64,000 nucleotides of DNA from Heterostelium multicystogenum (GCA_003667245.1 RCNN01000076.1:1-64000); one strand, 5' to 3'; positions 50,356-63,624 are shown, numbered from the stretch's first letter. Notes: a model not told the origin generated them from the letters alone. Translations and numbers: made by a program.

Positions 50356-50411
50356 TTAATTGATTGATTGATTGATTTATTCGATTATTATTATTATTAT
50401 TATTATTACTG
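50356..50411. repeat. (TTGA)n and (ATT)n microsatellites
   Basis: Tandem tetranucleotide run followed directly by a trinucleotide run in the cyclase promoter region. Confidence 0.8.
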
Positions 50412-51044
50412 TTGTTATTACTGTTATTACTATTATTATAAATCTGTGTTGTTTTTGTTTTTTTGATTGATTTTGATTTGCCTTATCAGATGGGATTGGA
50501 CTGATAGATTACTTTTTTTTTGGTAAAATATTTTTTGTTTTGTTTTTTTTTTTTGTTTTTTCTTTTAATTTTTTGCTAAAGTCTGCAAATAAACACAGTC
50601 AAACTTAGATGACTTTGAATCTAAATCTCAAAAGAAAATATCAAGTGACCGATAGAACATTTCTAACAAGATGAATGGCTAAACTGAAACAACCAACCAT
50701 GGCATCACATTAATAATATTATTAGCTCTTAATATAGAGGAAGAGATTAATATTATTCTTTTTCATTAAAAATAACAGATTATGATATGATATGAATTCA
50801 ATTCAATATCTAAAAGTTAAACTCAACATCATTCATTTAACTTTGGTCAAACTCTCCTCTTTCAAATTTAAGAAATAGTTAAACTTTGAATAGTTAAGAA
50901 ATAACTAAAAACAACATTGTTCAAACTACTTTTGGTAAATCTATAATAGAATGTATTATTTTCATAACAAATTACGCTTCATTGCGAATCGACAGATTTA
51001 GGAAATCTAATGTGAATCATTATAATGAATGTTAGCGCCTATCA

Positions 51045-51083
51045 TATGAATGTTACTGGTGGTTTGGACCAGCTACATTCATA
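51045..51083. repeat. imperfect inverted repeat (hairpin)
   Basis: TATGAATGTTACTGG and CCAGCTACATTCATA pair over 15 bases with two mismatches across a 9-nt loop. A second copy of ATGAATGTTA lies about 22 bp upstream. Neighbouring DNA is AT-rich and non-coding. Confidence 0.45.
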
Positions 51084-52105
51084 CATGATCTTTGAATACT
51101 GAATTTAGTAACCACCATTTCAGTATCAGACTTTCGATTTTTTGTTTGTAATTTGAAATCTCATGCTTTCAACCAATGAACAAGTAATTTTGAAAAAATA
51201 ATGAACAATTAAATAAAACAAAATTCAATAATAAAAGAGATTTACCTTTTTTAGTACTAAATTATAAAAAATATAATATATATAATAATTAATAAAATAT
51301 TTAATATATTATTAGTTGGTTAGTTTACTAAAAAAAAATATACAAAAATAAAAATAATAATAAATAAATAATAACAACAATATAAACTCAAATATCAATA
51401 AATATATATATTGTTTGAAAACAATTCTTTATAAACCTAAACTTATTATAAATTAATTAATAAATCAATTTTAAGTTTATGATAAGAAATAAAAAAAAAA
51501 GTAAAAGTAGAATAGATTTTACTTTACAACAACAACAATAATAATAATAAGAATAAGAATAATAATAATAATAATAACATTAGGAATTTATTAATATTAT
51601 TTTTTAAAATATATATTTTGAATTTATTTAGTTATTTTAAAAATTTTTTAAATAACAAATAGAAGGTTATTATTTGGTTTTTTCGATTTAAAAAATTATT
51701 TGCACATAACACCAAATTTTTCAGGTTTTCTTTTGGTTTAAACCTACGAAGTTGCAACTGGACTCATATATTTGAAAGGTGTGGGAAACATTGTAACCTG
51801 AACAACTGCGTGTCTAAGCTAGAAAACAGACATTACAATTCAATAAAATCAAGGGGTAAATAATTAATATCGTGACAATGATATTTATAAATATAATCCA
51901 TAATTTTTAGATAATTAATTCATTCATTTATTACCCCTATTATAACCAATAAATAATAATATTTATAATTACTACTGTTATTATTATTTTATTAGATTAT
52001 ATTATATTTCCACATATATATTAATATAATAATATTATTATTATTGTATTTTTTTTAATCACTTTGTTAACAAACTTTAATATAATTAAAATATTACATT
52101 GAAAA

Positions 52106-53713
52106 ATGGGAGGAAAAGATCCAACTCAAGGTGTACTTAGTGTATTTGATTTCGTACAATCAAGAAAAATACTATGGACTACAAATTCCAATTCCCAATC
52201 TGATGACCACTATCAACTCATGGTGGTCCTATCAAAAATTCCAAACAGATAAGTTTGATCCAAAAGGATACATGCAAGGAAGGTAAGTCTTAAAATTCCA
52301 AATTTAAAATCAATTTTAATTAACTAATAATTTATATAGAAAAACTGGTTTACATTTAAATTTTATTCCTAAATATAAATTACAAGTTAAAAGAGATGCA
52401 GATGGAGGTACTATTATTCAAGTGGACTACTGGGCAAGAATTAGAAAGACTGGTATTGCTGCTGCTTTTATTACATATGGTCTGACAGCTGCTGTTGGAG
52501 CCGGTACTCTCTCTTACCATTGTATGGAGGCTAAGAACTTCCTAAAAGCCTTCTGGGAGTGGTTCGATGGATCATACCAAGTAGTCAAGGTCGAGGTATT
52601 GATGAACCAAGAGAACATGGGATCCAAACAAGAGAATCTCTCTGGAAGTGGATACTCTACCTCTAGTTCTACGGTAAATAACTACTATAACTATGGAGCT
52701 GGTGCTACAGCCACACAACAAACTCAATCAACCATGCAATCTGGAGTTTTCCCAGGAATGGAAGCAATACTCATACTCGCAATTTGGTTACTCTGGATAT
52801 GGTACTGTCCCAGGTATCAATGTTAGTTCTGACGGAGTGAATGCCAATGCATATGGACAAGAGGGATATGGTCAAAACTGCTGGTGGTGAATTTAATCAA
52901 TCTAATGGATATGGTGGATACGGCCAAGAAGGCTATGGACAAGCTGGTTATGGACAAGCTGGATATGGTCAGGCTGGTTATGGTCAAGCCGGATTTGGTC
53001 AGGCTGGCTATGGACAAGAAGGTTATAACCAAGCTGCATATGGACAGACAGGTCTTGGACAATCTAACTTTTCACAAACTAACACTGTTAGTGGATACGG
53101 TATTAATGCTCAAGGTGGACAACAATTCTCACAACAATCTTCATTCAATCAATCAATGACTGGAACTGGTGTAGGTGGATCAAATACAGACTTCAACTCT
53201 CTATATGGTGGAGATTCTTCAATCCAGAATGACTTTTCTAGTAAACTTACAGGATCAGGTGGACTTGCTGTTCCAGGTACATCAAGTGGTGGTCTCAGTC
53301 CAAATAAATCTCCAACTGGTAGCAGTGGTCTTAGTCCAAACAAATCACCTACCAACTTACCATATGCATCTAACCCACTTCCACCACCCCTTCCTCCAAA
53401 GACGGCTCCCCCAGCACCACCAATTTCATCCTCAGGATCAAAAACCCCAACTGGTGGCATAACAGGAAATCCTTGGCACAGAGAGACATCATCTTCCCAA
53501 CCACAACCAAATACCAACTCAATGCTAAAGCCGAGCACAGCAGAGTTTGTTGAAGGAACACCAGATCCAACCAAAGAGAAAGCAGAAAGCGATAGACTTA
53601 AGAAAGGAGGTCTTGGTTTTGGTTACACATATGACCATCTTAAAGATGAACTAGATAAGAAATATGCCGAAAGAAGAGAACGATTAGGACAAACTGGTAA
53701 TCCAACAAACTAA
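52106..53713 (+). CDS. low-complexity protein with GYGQ repeats (prion-like), unrecognised N-terminal domain
   Basis: Exon 1 is 52106-52282 and exon 2 is 52340-53713. The first 150 residues are folded-looking, including LQIPIPNLMTTINSWWSYQK, GLHLNFIPKYKLQVKRDADG and DYWARIRKTGIAAAFITYG. I do not recognise the family. Next comes a Ser/Asn/Tyr-rich linker, then about ten repeats of GYGQA/E (about 52905-53060). After that there is a Gln/Ser-rich stretch, tandem SPNKSPT motifs, a polyproline PPPLPPKTAPPAPP segment and a charged coiled C terminus (KDELDKKYAERRERLG). Frames break near 52149 (TT should be T), 52757 and 52880. The Tyr/Gly/Gln repeats resemble phase-separating FUS-type domains. Function is unknown. 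Confidence 0.65.
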
Positions 53714-54023
53714 ATAATATCCAAATAACTTTTTTCTATAACAAAAGTCCATACCCATCACAAATAGGTTATACATTATCAACCTAACAAACTCTAATTG
53801 ACTGAAATAATAAAACTACTTATAAATCGTTATATACATGTAATCATTATTTTAAAATAATATTCACTTTGTCATTGGGAAAAATGGTGCACAAACATGG
53901 TTGAACTCTTGGAGGACCAACAACAAGAAAAATACGAAAATATTTGATTAATGATTTATAGTTTTTTTTTTTGGTTTATTGTCTCTTCATTAGCAGGGAA
54001 AGAAGTTTTATTTAACATGTTAG
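53714..54023. other. intergenic between convergent genes
   Basis: AT-rich 3' flanks of two convergent genes. No gene is visible. Confidence 0.6.
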
Positions 54024-54802
54024 TTAAGCGGTGGCTTCCTTGGCTTGGGACTTGGCAGTTCTACGCTCCTTGAGGTTACGGTTCTTCAATCTACGAGCCT
54101 CAGCTTGGTCGTTGATTTGCTTCTCTCTGAGCTTCTCAGTCTTGGACTTAACGATGTATTCGATCAAAGTACGCTTGTTCTTGAAGATGTTACCTTGGCC
54201 TTGAGGTACAACTCACGGTAACTATAGATTTAATGAATGTTAGCTCGTGTTGAGATTGGAGAAATGATTTGGTGTTAACTTACGCGTGTCTGTCGATCTT
54301 CTTGGCTTCACGGTACTTCTTCAAAAGTCTACGCAAAACACGGATTCTACGGACCCAGAGAACCTTAGATGGCAAACGAGCCTCACGGTACCAAGACGGT
54401 TACCCATACCCACGGTGACGACCCAAAAGCTTAGCAGCGTTGTGCTCTCTTTGCTCTTGAACGTGAGTGGACAACAACTGGCTTACGGATGATGAAACCG
54501 TTCTTGACGAGCTTACGGATGTTGTCTCCTGCAATTGTCAAGTTGATAATGTGATTTATTGATTAATAACTAAATTCCTCTAAATTCCAATTTACTACAA
54601 TATCATGCAACTAAATAGACATAATACACCATCGTGATATAATCATCGATCGATAATAATGTAGTAGATTTTGATTATTTAATACATACTTGAGTTGGCC
54701 ATAGAGACTTCTGAGATTTCATTTGGATCAATCCAAAACTCTACCTTTACCACATTTGAGGATAGAGGCAGCTAACCTCTTTTGTAAACGAAGAGAGACC
54801 AT
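54024..54802 (-). CDS. rpl19: 60S ribosomal protein eL19
   Basis: Large-subunit ribosomal protein eL19. Exons: 54802-54690, 54528-54284 and 54221-54024. The N terminus [56 protein letters not shown] and the long basic C-terminal helix ([20 protein letters not shown] ... [10 protein letters not shown]) are all recognisable. The A4 run at 54735-54738 has one base too many. Two further frame slips lie near 54436 and 54195 (GG should be GGG). The protein is about 185 residues after correction. Codon bias is that of highly expressed genes. Confidence 0.9.
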
Positions 54803-56236
54803 TTTGTTTTAATAAGATAACCGGATCTATAATGGATAGAATTGCAATTAGAACACTGATTTGATGATGATTCGTCGACTAAAAGAAACAAAAGCAACAA
54901 CAACAAAAAAAATAAAAATTTGAAAAACAAAAAAATCGTCGAAAAAAAAAAACTTTATTTTTCAACAAGGTTTTGTTACTATAATGAAGAGATAGATAAG
55001 ATGATTGTTATTCTATGTGTATGCAATTGTATTATTATCTTTATAATTGTATAATAGAGTTGCTAGATATCCTGTTGATGCTACCAAATGATTTTGATTT
55101 TCGTAATTATTCTAGCTAGCTGTTGAGATAGTAGAATGTTTGAATCTATCAATTGGTCGTTTATATAGTTGACTGATTGATTCAACTAAACTCTAAACTA
55201 AATAACTATAATTTATAAAATTATCTGTATGATCATCATATTTGTTATTGTTGTTGTATTTTTATAAACTAATAAAGAGTAGAATAGTAATAGTAGTGTA
55301 GTAGTAGTGTAGAAGCTAATGATCTGCAAGATTGTATGCTCATTTATTTGCTTTTGTTTTCTCTTACAAAATAATAAATAAAATAAAAAATTATAGGTAG
55401 TCCACTTACCAACAAAACTTAGTAAAAAAAAAAGGAAGAATTCAACTGATAGTCATACTCATGCACAGCCAAAGCTAAGCGAGTCTCACTTTCGAAAAAA
55501 AATACAAAAAAAAAATTAATTCAAAAAAATTATTGAAAAAAATAAAAAAAAATCAAAAAATAACACTTGATAGTCAAGCCCAAACGTAACTATGTAATTG
55601 GATTTACATAACTTTTACAAAAACAATGTATCAAAAATTCAGTAAATTGTAAAAATAGCCCAATGTATTTTGGTATTAATGTTTATACTAAAAATAAATA
55701 ACTATTAAAGAGAACTTAACATGACATAAATTGTAATCATCTCATCTCCGAAGATCGGATAGGATAATAATATTAAATTTATCTTTAGATATTTTTAAAA
55801 AATATATATATATGAAATTAGAAATATTTATTATAATAAATAGACTTATAGTTGGATAATAAGCTAATACAATACTAATACTATTAGTGTTGGTAGTAGG
55901 GAAATAATGATAATAAATAACGTCCAATGATTATGAATCATTTGTTACTTAATTAATTAAATTTATGTTGTGTTTGTGTTTTTATTGTGAACTTCTAGAA
56001 TACCAAAACCATATGGTGTACTTTACTCCTTGTTATTAGTATAATGAGGATTCAGGATTAATTAATTAATTTGGTTCAAAATTGAAGGGACAAACAAACA
56101 ACTGACATATTTTTGATTTTTCATGTGGGGTATCAACCAACATTGTATTTTGATTTTTTTTGTGTAAAAGTATTTTTATTGCAATTATATATTTCATTTG
56201 ATAATAAAACATATAGATTAGATATAGTATAGTATA
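54803..56236. other. divergent intergenic region (eL19 / U2SURP)
   Basis: About 1.4 kb of AT-rich DNA with long A runs (especially 55430-55560) and GTA/GTAG repeats near 55280-55310. No gene is visible. The 61-codon minus frame at 55927-55742 is Ile/Tyr/Asn-rich and non-coding in character. Confidence 0.55.
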
Positions 56237-59218
56237 ATGAATGAAGACGAAGATGAAGATTTAGATGGAGTCCCAATCACTATGCCATATGGGTTGTCTG
56301 AGGATAGCTTGGCACCTTCCACCATGCAGGTATGAACTTTGAACGTGAACTTCTGAACTTCACTACCGAGACCAATCCAACAACAACAACTACTACAGTA
56401 AAACGATGTCGGATTGTTGTGCGCGGTTTGTAGTTCTGTTATGACATGTTATGCTAGCTATGAGTAGTTGGTTGTTAGATAGCTGCACAGCACCACTATA
56501 GAATTATTGTACTTATTGAATTTGATTTTTACATTGCTTTGCTTGAACGACTGAAGGGTGTAACTGAAAAGAAGTTACAAGAGCTAAAGGACGGAGTCTC
56601 CACAAAGATATCACTGTTGGACAAGCACAAGATTGATGCTGACCGAAAGAAGAAGAGAGGGATCTTGATGAGACTGCCAAGGTGTTCCAGGATTTCGTTG
56701 CTACTTTCGATGGAGATGAAAACACTGGTGCATCGGCAAAGAAGAAGCCAATGTTTGTAAAGGCTGCCACTTTTCTGGTGGATGACGATGGCAATGAGAA
56801 GGAAGAGGAGATACATGAAAGCAACAGGGACAACAAATCATATCCTAAAAGCGAGAGTCTTAAGCCAGCTACACATAGCTCTTCCTCCAACCAACCACCA
56901 CCAATTTTGCGAAAGCAAGGAAAGTCTAGATTGATTGATGAGCTTAAAGAAGAGTTCAAACAGAATCAAGAAGAAAGAGACAAATTGAAACCTAGAGACA
57001 AAGACAGAGACAGACATAGGGATAGCAGGAGAGATAGAAGCCGAAGCAGAAGTAGAGATCGTGACAGAAGAGACAGAGACAGAGACAGAGATCGTGACAG
57101 GGATAGAGACAGAGATAGAGACAGAAGAGACAGAGATAGAAGTCGTAGCAGAAGTAGGGACAGATATCGAGATAGAGATAGGGATAGAGATAGAGATAGG
57201 GATAGAGATAGAGACAGAGATAGGTACTACAATGATCGAGATAGAGATAGAGACAGAGATAGAAGAGACAGAGATCGAGACAGAGATAGAAGTAGGAGTA
57301 GAGACAGGAGATAGAGATAGAGATAGAGACAGGGATAGAAATAGAGATAAAGAAAGAGATAGAGAAAGTAGAGGTGACAATGATATTAAAGAAGATACCT
57401 CCAGTTATACCACCTTATTTATTAGACAACTATCTCATAATATTTTTGGAAGAGGATTTGAGAAAGCAATTTTCAAAAGTTTGGAGAAATCATAATGGTT
57501 AAGATTGTCCCACCAAAAACTCCCCAAACACCATACTGTGCACTTGTCGCATACAGTGATCATAAGTCAGCGAGTGATGCTAAATATTACTTGGATAATA
57601 AGCAAATTTTGGGTAGAGAGATGAAGATTGCTTGGGCAAAGAATCAAGTCCCTGTCCATCTTCACAACCACCCTCAACAAATACAACAGCGTCATCCTCT
57701 TATTTCTCTACACATCAACAATATTTACAACAGCCACAAAAAAATCACAGTAAATATACCCTCAAACAGAGAGATTCAAGACACTATCGATAGGATGGCA
57801 GTATTCGTTGCAAGGGAAGGTTATCCATTCGAGAAGGAGATAATAGAGAGAGAGATCAACAACCCAACTTATAGATTCCTCTATGACCAAACATCGGACG
57901 ATTACCATTATTACTGTTGGAAGGTGTATTCTCTGGTGGATGAGCTGGCCAAGTGTAAATCGACTACTATGCAAATCATAAGAGGGTGGACCAACTTATA
58001 TTCCACCTCCACTGCCACACGATGACACCCAATACAGTTCAATGATCCAGAGGATCATGATAGAGATCGAGTAGGAATAGAGGAGACAGAGACAGAAGTA
58101 GAAGCAGAAGTAGAGAAAGAAGAGACAGAGATAGATATAGAGACAGAAGTAGAAGCAGAAGCAGAGATAGACATAGAGGTAGCGATAGATATTCTAGCAA
58201 GTCGAGCAGGGACGGTGGTAAAAGTTCAAGGTTGAGCAAAGGAAAGATCATTGGAAGTACAGATCGAAATAGATTTTTAGATATTTTAATGTCATTGAAC
58301 ACCTCGAGACAGAGGATCAAAGAAGCAATGGGATTTTCAATTGATTGCTCAGAGTTTTAGCAGTGATATTGTAGATATGATTATTTCAAACGATATATAG
58401 TCAGAGGGGACAGATCTTCAAATTTATGATTGCTCGCCTCTTTTTGATATCAGATATTTTATGCAACTGTACAGTTTCTGTGCAGAATGTTTCATCGTTC
58501 AGAGGTTTGTTTGAAAAAGCAGTTGCCATACTTTTTCGAAAGTCTGAATGAGGCCCTCCGTGGAATCACAGGACGTGTAACAGCTTTCAACTTTAAGGAT
58601 CAAATCATCAAGGTTCTTTCCTACTGGGAGCATTCCTCTATTTACCCAAAGGCATTTATCCAAGGATTGCGATTCACATTCTTAAATACCAACACTATAG
58701 AGCCCGTCAAAAAGATTGATACTCAGATCAACGATGATAACAGTAAAGCAAATGACGACAATGAAGAGTATGATGACGACCTCGATGGTATTCCATTAAA
58801 TCAAACGATATCTCCACCACAAATGAAACAGCAGCATTCAAAAAGACAGTGCAGAGAAGCAAAAGAACACACTTGAGGAGATGGAGAGACTTTGTAAGAT
58901 AAGCGGATTGGTGCGAAATGGCTCACTCGAAGAGATGGAGGCAAGATATAAATTGTACCAAGAGTTTGTACAGGAAGAGGCAAAGAAAGAGCCAACCATT
59001 GAGCTTCAGCCTACTGACTATAAGAAAAATCGACGACGACGTTCAAGAGTACAAGAACCGACTCTTGCTCTCAAGCAAAAATGATTCCAGAAACAATCAA
59101 GGATATTCTCAAGCAATATCGGGATACTCTTATTGCCAACTACTCTAAAACATTCAATATCAGCACAACAGCCACATCGATCGATTCCCAAGCTAACAAA
59201 AAAGCGCGATCATCTTGA
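56237..59218 (+). CDS. U2SURP/SR140-like U2 snRNP-associated splicing factor
   Basis: RNA-binding SR-related protein of the U2 snRNP. Exon 1 (from ATG 56237) is acidic (MNEDEDEDLDGVPI) and ends in a GTATGA donor near 56330. The acceptor of exon 2 is unclear. An Arg-Asp/Arg-Ser repeat region spans about 57000-57370. An RRM follows (SYTTLFIRQLSHN ... PYCALVAYSDHKSASDAKYY ... MKIAWAKNQ). A SURP domain lies at about 57765-57980 (IDRMAVFVAREGYPFEKEI, YDQTSDDYHYYCWKVYSLVD). A second RS stretch covers 58060-58210. A CID/RPR-type region follows (about 58260-58690, with FNFKDQIIKVLSYWEHSSIYP). The last part has an LDGIPL motif and a cwf21-like helix (MERLCKISGLVRNGSLEEME). TGA is at 59216-59218. The frame slips at several points, mostly in repeats. 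RRM, SURP, CID order is diagnostic. It is a functional partner of U1, also encoded in this window. Confidence 0.82.
57000..57320 (+). repeat. degenerate hexanucleotide repeat encoding Arg-Asp
   Basis: Near-tandem GATAGA/GACAGA/GATCGA units inside the U2SURP gene encode alternating Arg-Asp with some Arg-Ser. Because the unit is repetitive, antisense frames stay open (57380-56838) but are not genes. Confidence 0.8.
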
Positions 59219-59820
59219 AACAAATGACATTTCAACCATAAGAAACTCAAGAAATAAGATTGAGAACTGTAATTACACATCAACCTATCAATCAATAAAC
59301 AGCAACAACAATCGCACAACAACAGTAACAACCAATAACCAATGCAATTCATTTTCATGCCATGGCATGATTAATTAATCCGATGACTGACAGTAGTCAC
59401 CCATTATTATAATTCTCAAACAGTAATGAATTTTTTAATTTTCCCTCTTTTTTTATTTTTATTTTGATCCAACAACGACACACGGTTCCAAAAACTAAAA
59501 ATTCAATTTTGGAATCTTGATTGATGTCAATCACAAATTTGTTTAATTTGACACAAATAGATAGATAATTAGTATTTACATAGTTATATATATATATATC
59601 CAGATTTAATATTATTATTACATACATTAGCACAATTCATTTGGAAATTAAAGTGAAATTAAATAAATTTCGTTCAAACTTGGATAAGATTAGATTCCAA
59701 ATTTAATTTTCATTTTTTAAACTACAAATACCATTTGGGGTTAATATCAGAGTAACAACCAATAACCAACTACTAACAACAACAGCAAAAACATAAGTAT
59801 AATAATAGTAATAATTGGTG
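59219..59820. other. intergenic, kinesin promoter
   Basis: Asn/Gln-type CAA repeats at the left edge (3' end of U2SURP), then AT-rich DNA. No separate gene is visible. Confidence 0.55.
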
Positions 59821-62800
59821 ATGAATGAAGCAGCTTCTTCTTCTTCTACATCTTCTCCTTTGATTTTGGCTGCACCAACTGGTACTGCTACGACTATTAC
59901 TCTGGGTAATAATAGTTTGTATAGTAGCGCAACTTCAATGGCTTCTTCAATATCAGGTGGATCCGTTGGTATTGCTAATGGTCTAAGTGGAAGCATACTC
60001 TCTTCAAGCACACACCAGCTACAGCAACAGTCAATGTCTGCGAGTCAGAATCAATCGCAATCCAACTGCATCAGAGTGGTCTGTCGATTCAGACCACTGA
60101 CCGAGTTGGAGCAGAAACGAAACGAGCATTCGATCATACAGTTCATTGATCACCAATCATTCATTGTCAAAGTATTTATTTATCAAGCAAATCAACGTCA
60201 AACTTGACATAACATGTGTTAACGCACCTCTCTAACCATCTACTTTACTAAACTGAAGCAAAAAGACTCACAGCAGCAATACTCTTTTGACAGGACATTT
60301 CACTCGGACGAAGATCAGTCCGTTATATTTCAAGATGTTGCCATTCCTATTGTACAGGGTATGAGTCAGATGGCTAACACAGCTGATTACAGCGCGCAAT
60401 TAGAACTAACTCAACTCATATGTTTTTTTCTGTAGATTTTTTGGATGGATACAACGGAACTATTCTAGCATATGGACAGACTGCTTCTGGCAAGACTTAC
60501 ACTATCTATGGTGAGCCCTCGATGGAAGATGAGTCGCAATCAAAGAATGGACTGATTCCAAGAGTTATTGAGGAGATTTTCACTGGAATTGCCAAGATGA
60601 GACAGAAGAACAATGCGCTCGCTTTTGTACTCAAGATGAGCTGTGTCGAGCTGTATATGGAGAAGATAAACGACCTCTACAATATCAACGGCACAAACTT
60701 GCAGATTAGAGAACATCCTGAGAAGGGAATCTATGTCGAGGGTGTCAATGAAACAGTAATACAGTGTCCTGAGGACGCATTCGAATTCCTCAATATCACC
60801 AACAACAATCGTGCTGTTGCTGCCACCAAGATGAGCCAGGCAAGTTCACGTAGTCATTCGATTCTGATGATTGAGCTATCGCAGCAAAATCTTCTCGACT
60901 TGAGCTCCAAGAAGTCGAAACTATTTTTGGTGGATTTAGCTGGTAGTGAGCGTGCTTCCAAAACTGGAGCTGAGGGAGAGAGAATGGCCGAGGCAAAAAC
61001 CATCAATCAGTCACTCTCTACTCTTGGAACTGTCATCAACTCACTCACCCACGCTAATAAGACACACGTGCCATATAGAAACAGTAAGCTGACGAGAGTA
61101 CTGCAGGAGTCGCTGGGAGGTAACTCAAAGACAACTCTCATTATCGCGTGCTCTCCAAGTAACTACAACGAAAGCGAAACAGTATCCACCATTCAATTTG
61201 GACTGAGAGCAAAGAAGATTACCAATAAGCCCAAGATCAATAAGGAGATTACCGTGGTAGAGCTGAAGCAACTCTTGGAGAAAGCGAACTTTAGAATCAA
61301 GGAATTAGAGGAATTCATTGTTCTTTTACAAAATGAGATGCTTCTACAGAAACAGTTTATAGAAACGTTAGAGAAAGAAAAGCAAGAGGCGATCGATAAC
61401 CAAATAGTTTTAGGTAGCGCGAATGGAGCAATAGGAGACCAAACTGAGGATACAGCATTGTCTTTGACCTGCAATAAGAAACTTAAGAGAGAACTATCAA
61501 ACAGCTCCACTTTAAAAGTTCAAAGACTGCGAGATAGAGCATTCAAACCAATGAATTTGAAGGATTTATCAAACAATACTGTCAACAGCAGCAATGGCAA
61601 CAAAAATGGAGCGACAGAGACAAAGCCAAGCAAGATACCCTCTCTTTCGATCAAGAGTCAACAAAATGCCACCGACAATGAACAACAAAATGATACTTAT
61701 GAATATGAGAGTGGTGACGACCAACTCTCCAATAGTAACACTAGTGATGGAAGTAAGAACGAGAGCGATATCGAGGAGGATCGATTGAATATCAATGGAG
61801 CACTCGACACATCTAAGCTAGATGAAATGTTGAGCCATTCATTCCTTGTACTCAATAAGAACCAGCAACAACGACAAGAGTTCCTGCTACAGGAGAAACT
61901 ACTTCAATTAGAATTAGAGCAAGAACAAAAACCAGGATCAAGAACAAGATCCAGATCAAGATGAAGCTTCACCCCCATTATATCAACCTTCTCCACCCAT
62001 TTCACCCAGAGCACTTCCAAGACTCCAACAATCACCTCCACACTCTCTCTCCCAATTCTTTCTCAACAATGATGCTACTACCAACACTCTCAATCTCAAG
62101 AGAACAATCTTTCGACAACAACATCATCCCCGCCACAAGACAAGCACTTACCGACTCCCTCAATGAAATTATTGTTTCTCATAAACTAGAGGATAGCTTC
62201 AAACAAACAATTGCATCATCATCAACAACTACAACAACAACAACCTCAAATGTAGAAATCATTAACAATACCTCTACCTCCACATCTTCTTCTACAACTC
62301 CGACTACCTCCATCCCAACCTCACCCAAGCAACAATCTCCAATACCATTTAGACTCTCCTCCCCTTCATCCAATAAACAGACCAATCAAAATCAAATAGA
62401 TGACTCGGATGATGAATTCATGCAGTCTTCGTCATCTACACCTCCAAGAAAATCGATCAACAAAACTCAACCCAATAACCCTGCGACCTCAATCGCTCAT
62501 GGCTCTCCCAGCTCCAGCGGACAATCATCAACAAAACCAACTAAATTTAAATCAATCGTCCTATATCTATCGATAATCTTTGTCCTCCTTGCAGTAGGAG
62601 CAAACATGTATATTAATCCAGCTCAAATATCTGACAAAGACGTACTTCAAAATCACCTGTATAAGCTTGGAATTGTAAATACCGAAGATCCCCCAACACT
62701 AGATCAACTCAAGAAATACTACAAAACATCACTACTCAAATAGTAAGTTAGTCTGCGACATTATCCAAAACGATATCAAACTAACCATTATGTCCAAAGT

Positions 62801-63624
62801 CACCCAGATAAAAATATTAACTGTTTAGATTGTACTTCAAAAATACATGAGATACAAAAATCATATGACGCATTGTATCTCCACTATAGTAGTAAGTATC
62901 TTAGTTTAGATTGTCTGGAATGCTATATCACTAAACCTGGCACATGCAGATCCATCATTGTTTACTATTTTAGTTGAAAAACTACCATTCAAGATAGTTT
63001 TTTAGAAACAATAGTAATAATGTTGACTTTGACTCGATGATGAGTGAAGTTAAGCAAATTGCAAGTAGCGAATCATCGTCCTCTATAGAAAACAAGGCAC
63101 TGGATTTTGGAGTCGAAACTGTTGGAACTAAAGTCAGTCCAAACAAAGGTAGAAGAAAGATACCAAGGACCTTGAACAAGAGAAATCACTTTTCAAATCT
63201 TTGCATGAACAAAAGGAATCTGAATTGAAAAGGACAAGGAATAATCTGGAAAAGGAAAAGGAACTATTTGAGAGTAGAAAAACCCAACAGGAAACCGAAA
63301 TCAGCCAAAGACTCGCCCAAATTGAAAGCAGGGAAAATGAACTAAAACAACTGCAGGCTCAATTAGAGGCTGAAAAATCACAAATCAGTCAACATGAAAC
63401 AACTACGAACCATTAGCGACCAAACTTCATATGAAAAGCAGTCAACTGTGTCCACAAAAACATCCTCAACCACCTCGTCAAATCAACAAGAAATAATAAC
63501 AACTAACAACGACAACAACAACCAAATAATTGCGCCAAGTAAAGATCCACTTCCACTTCAATGGATCAAGAAAGTCGTTAATTGGTTCAAGAGTTTATTT
63601 GGAAGCAAAACAACAACAAATTAA
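59821..63624 (+). CDS. N-terminal kinesin motor with transmembrane segment, J domain and coiled coil
   Basis: Exons: 59821-60171, 60259-60358, 60436-62742, 62800-62891 and 62974-63624. A Ser/Thr/Gly-rich start precedes a complete kinesin-1-like motor: IRVVCRFRPLTELEQKR, P-loop GQTASGKTYT (about 60476), switch I SSRSHSI, switch II LVDLAGSE, then HVPYRNSKLTRVLQESLGG. A neck and coiled coil follow to about 61400, then an acidic/Ser/Gln-rich linker. The A5 run at 61927-61931 should be A4; a second slip lies near 62097. After correction the same frame runs on through a Thr/Ser-rich region to a membrane span (KSIVLYLSIIFVLLAVGANM, about 62554-62613). A J-domain follows (LDQLKKYYKTSLLK, then HPDKN across an intron, then KIHEIQKSYDALYLHY). 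The end is a Glu/Lys-rich coiled coil and a basic amphipathic tail. No AT-rich spacer separates motor and J domain. It could still be two genes. Confidence 0.7.

Larger units (their letters stand above)
50171..52105. other. long divergent intergenic region
   Basis: About 1.9 kb of very AT-rich DNA between two divergent genes. It has long T and A runs, a (TTGA)n run and an (ATT)n run, and one hairpin (listed). A GC-richer stretch at about 51715-51850 is probably the 5' leader of the next gene. Confidence 0.5.

Noticed and set aside
56838..57380. 180-codon minus-strand ORF
   Set aside because: Antisense of the Arg-Asp/Arg-Ser repeat of U2SURP; pure Ser/Ile/Val repeat without coding features.
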